DNA from: Verrucomicrobiota bacterium
Lineage (GTDB): Bacteria > Verrucomicrobiota > Verrucomicrobiia > Chthoniobacterales > UBA10450
NCBI GenBank assembly: GCA_003221375.1
Contig: QHRI01000124.1
Coordinates: forward strand, 1-6,965
DNA: 6,965 bases
Direction: 5' to 3'
In this document: one piece after another, positions 6,585-6,965 of the stretch
Numbering within the stretch: position 1 is the first letter of the stretch
How the letters are laid out: every line of letters begins with the position of its first letter
Position numbers and translations under genes: made by a program
The notes under the pieces: generated by a model
The model's input: only the letters and a program-made list of their open reading frames with translations
Database searches by the model: none
Told to the model about the DNA's origin: nothing

Positions 6585-6965
6585 GTGCTGACTGACCGCC
6601 AGCGGAGAGTTCTCGATTTTATCCAGCGCGAGCAACGCGAGAAAGGGATCACGCCCAGCACGCGTGAAATCCAAAATCATTTCGGATTCGCCAGCCAGAC
6701 ATCGGTGATGCAATACATTGCTGCGCTGGAGCGCAAGGGATTTCTCGATCGCCACGCACGCAAAGCCCGCGCATTGATTACTCCAGCTATGAAAGTCAGA
6801 ATCACCGATATTCCAATCTACGGGCAGATCCCGGCCGGCATGTCGGCGTTGACTGAGCAGACGATCGAAGGCCACGTGTCGCTCGATACGCGCTCTGCCA
6901 ACGTGCAAAAGAATCGTGGCACATTTGCTTTGCGCGTTCGCGGAGACTCAATGATCGGCGCGCAC
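6585..6965 (+). CDS. lexA: LexA repressor, SOS response (N-terminal 127 codons, cut by window edge)
   Basis: LexA represses DNA-damage genes and cleaves itself when stimulated by RecA filaments. The visible part starts VLTDRQRRVLDFI and has a winged helix-turn-helix with TREIQNHFGFASQTSVM (26-42) and ALERKGFLDRH (47-57). A linker leads to DIPIYGQIPAG, where A84-G85 is the expected self-cleavage bond, then ALRVRGDSMIGAH, in which S122 is the catalytic serine; the lysine lies outside the window. The GTG at 6585-6587 is chosen because the frame has no ATG between an upstream stop at 6546-6548 and the conserved start, and because LTxRQ is where the family begins. AAGG is too close to the start to be a normal binding site. 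The upstream LexA box supports autoregulation. Confidence 0.93.
   Translation, partial: MLTDRQRRVLDFIQREQREKGITPSTREIQNHFGFASQTSVMQYIAALERKGFLDRHARKARALITPAMKVRITDIPIYGQIPAGMSALTEQTIEGHVSLDTRSANVQKNRGTFALRVRGDSMIGAH

Noticed and set aside
6522..6908. Minus-strand frame of 128 codons
   Set aside because: Antisense to lexA, which is clearly coding.

Overview
The window looks like chromosomal DNA of a soil-type Verrucomicrobium; the Chthoniobacterales or Udaeobacter-like branch is my guess, not something shown. The main support is a near-perfect copy of the published verrucomicrobial LexA operator (TGTTC-N4-GAACA) directly upstream of a lexA-type gene. The GC-rich codon use, the weak or absent Shine-Dalgarno sequences, the archaeal-type prolyl-tRNA synthetase and the dispersed palindromic repeats fit but do not prove it. 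No plasmid, phage or insertion-sequence gene was seen.

Minus strand, 1-1271: the front of a pyrroloquinoline quinone (PQQ) operon, in the order pqqA (32-codon precursor peptide gene, 1173-1271), pqqB (290-1138) and pqqC (N-terminal 54 codons only, running off the left edge). A good promoter candidate lies at 1328-1357. A palindromic repeat sits between pqqB and pqqC. Upstream of the operon on the same strand is a DUF421/YetF-type membrane protein (1359-1865), divergent from a membrane-anchored TPR protein on the plus strand (1986-2732).

Centre: the TPR gene converges on the ribosomal pair rplM-rpsI (minus, 2872-3703). Three hairpins lie in the convergent gap. rplM diverges from proS (plus, 3836-5283). 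proS is broken: the first 76 residues and the rest lie in different frames, and a family-conserved segment at the junction is missing. A CxxC glutaredoxin gene (5370-5630) follows and overlaps by one base the start of an unrecognised membrane-protein gene (5630-6338), which also changes frame in the middle.

Right end: a second copy of the palindromic repeat, the LexA operator, and the first 127 codons of lexA (6585 to the edge).

The most noteworthy observation is that two neighbouring plus-strand genes have frame breaks at very similar sequences (TTTCCCATGGAAG and ATTCCCAGGAAG), while pqqB has a short in-frame gap relative to its family at TTGCCAAGGAG. These may be real small deletions, an assembly artefact, or coincidence. 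I saw no convincing new defence or mobile system.
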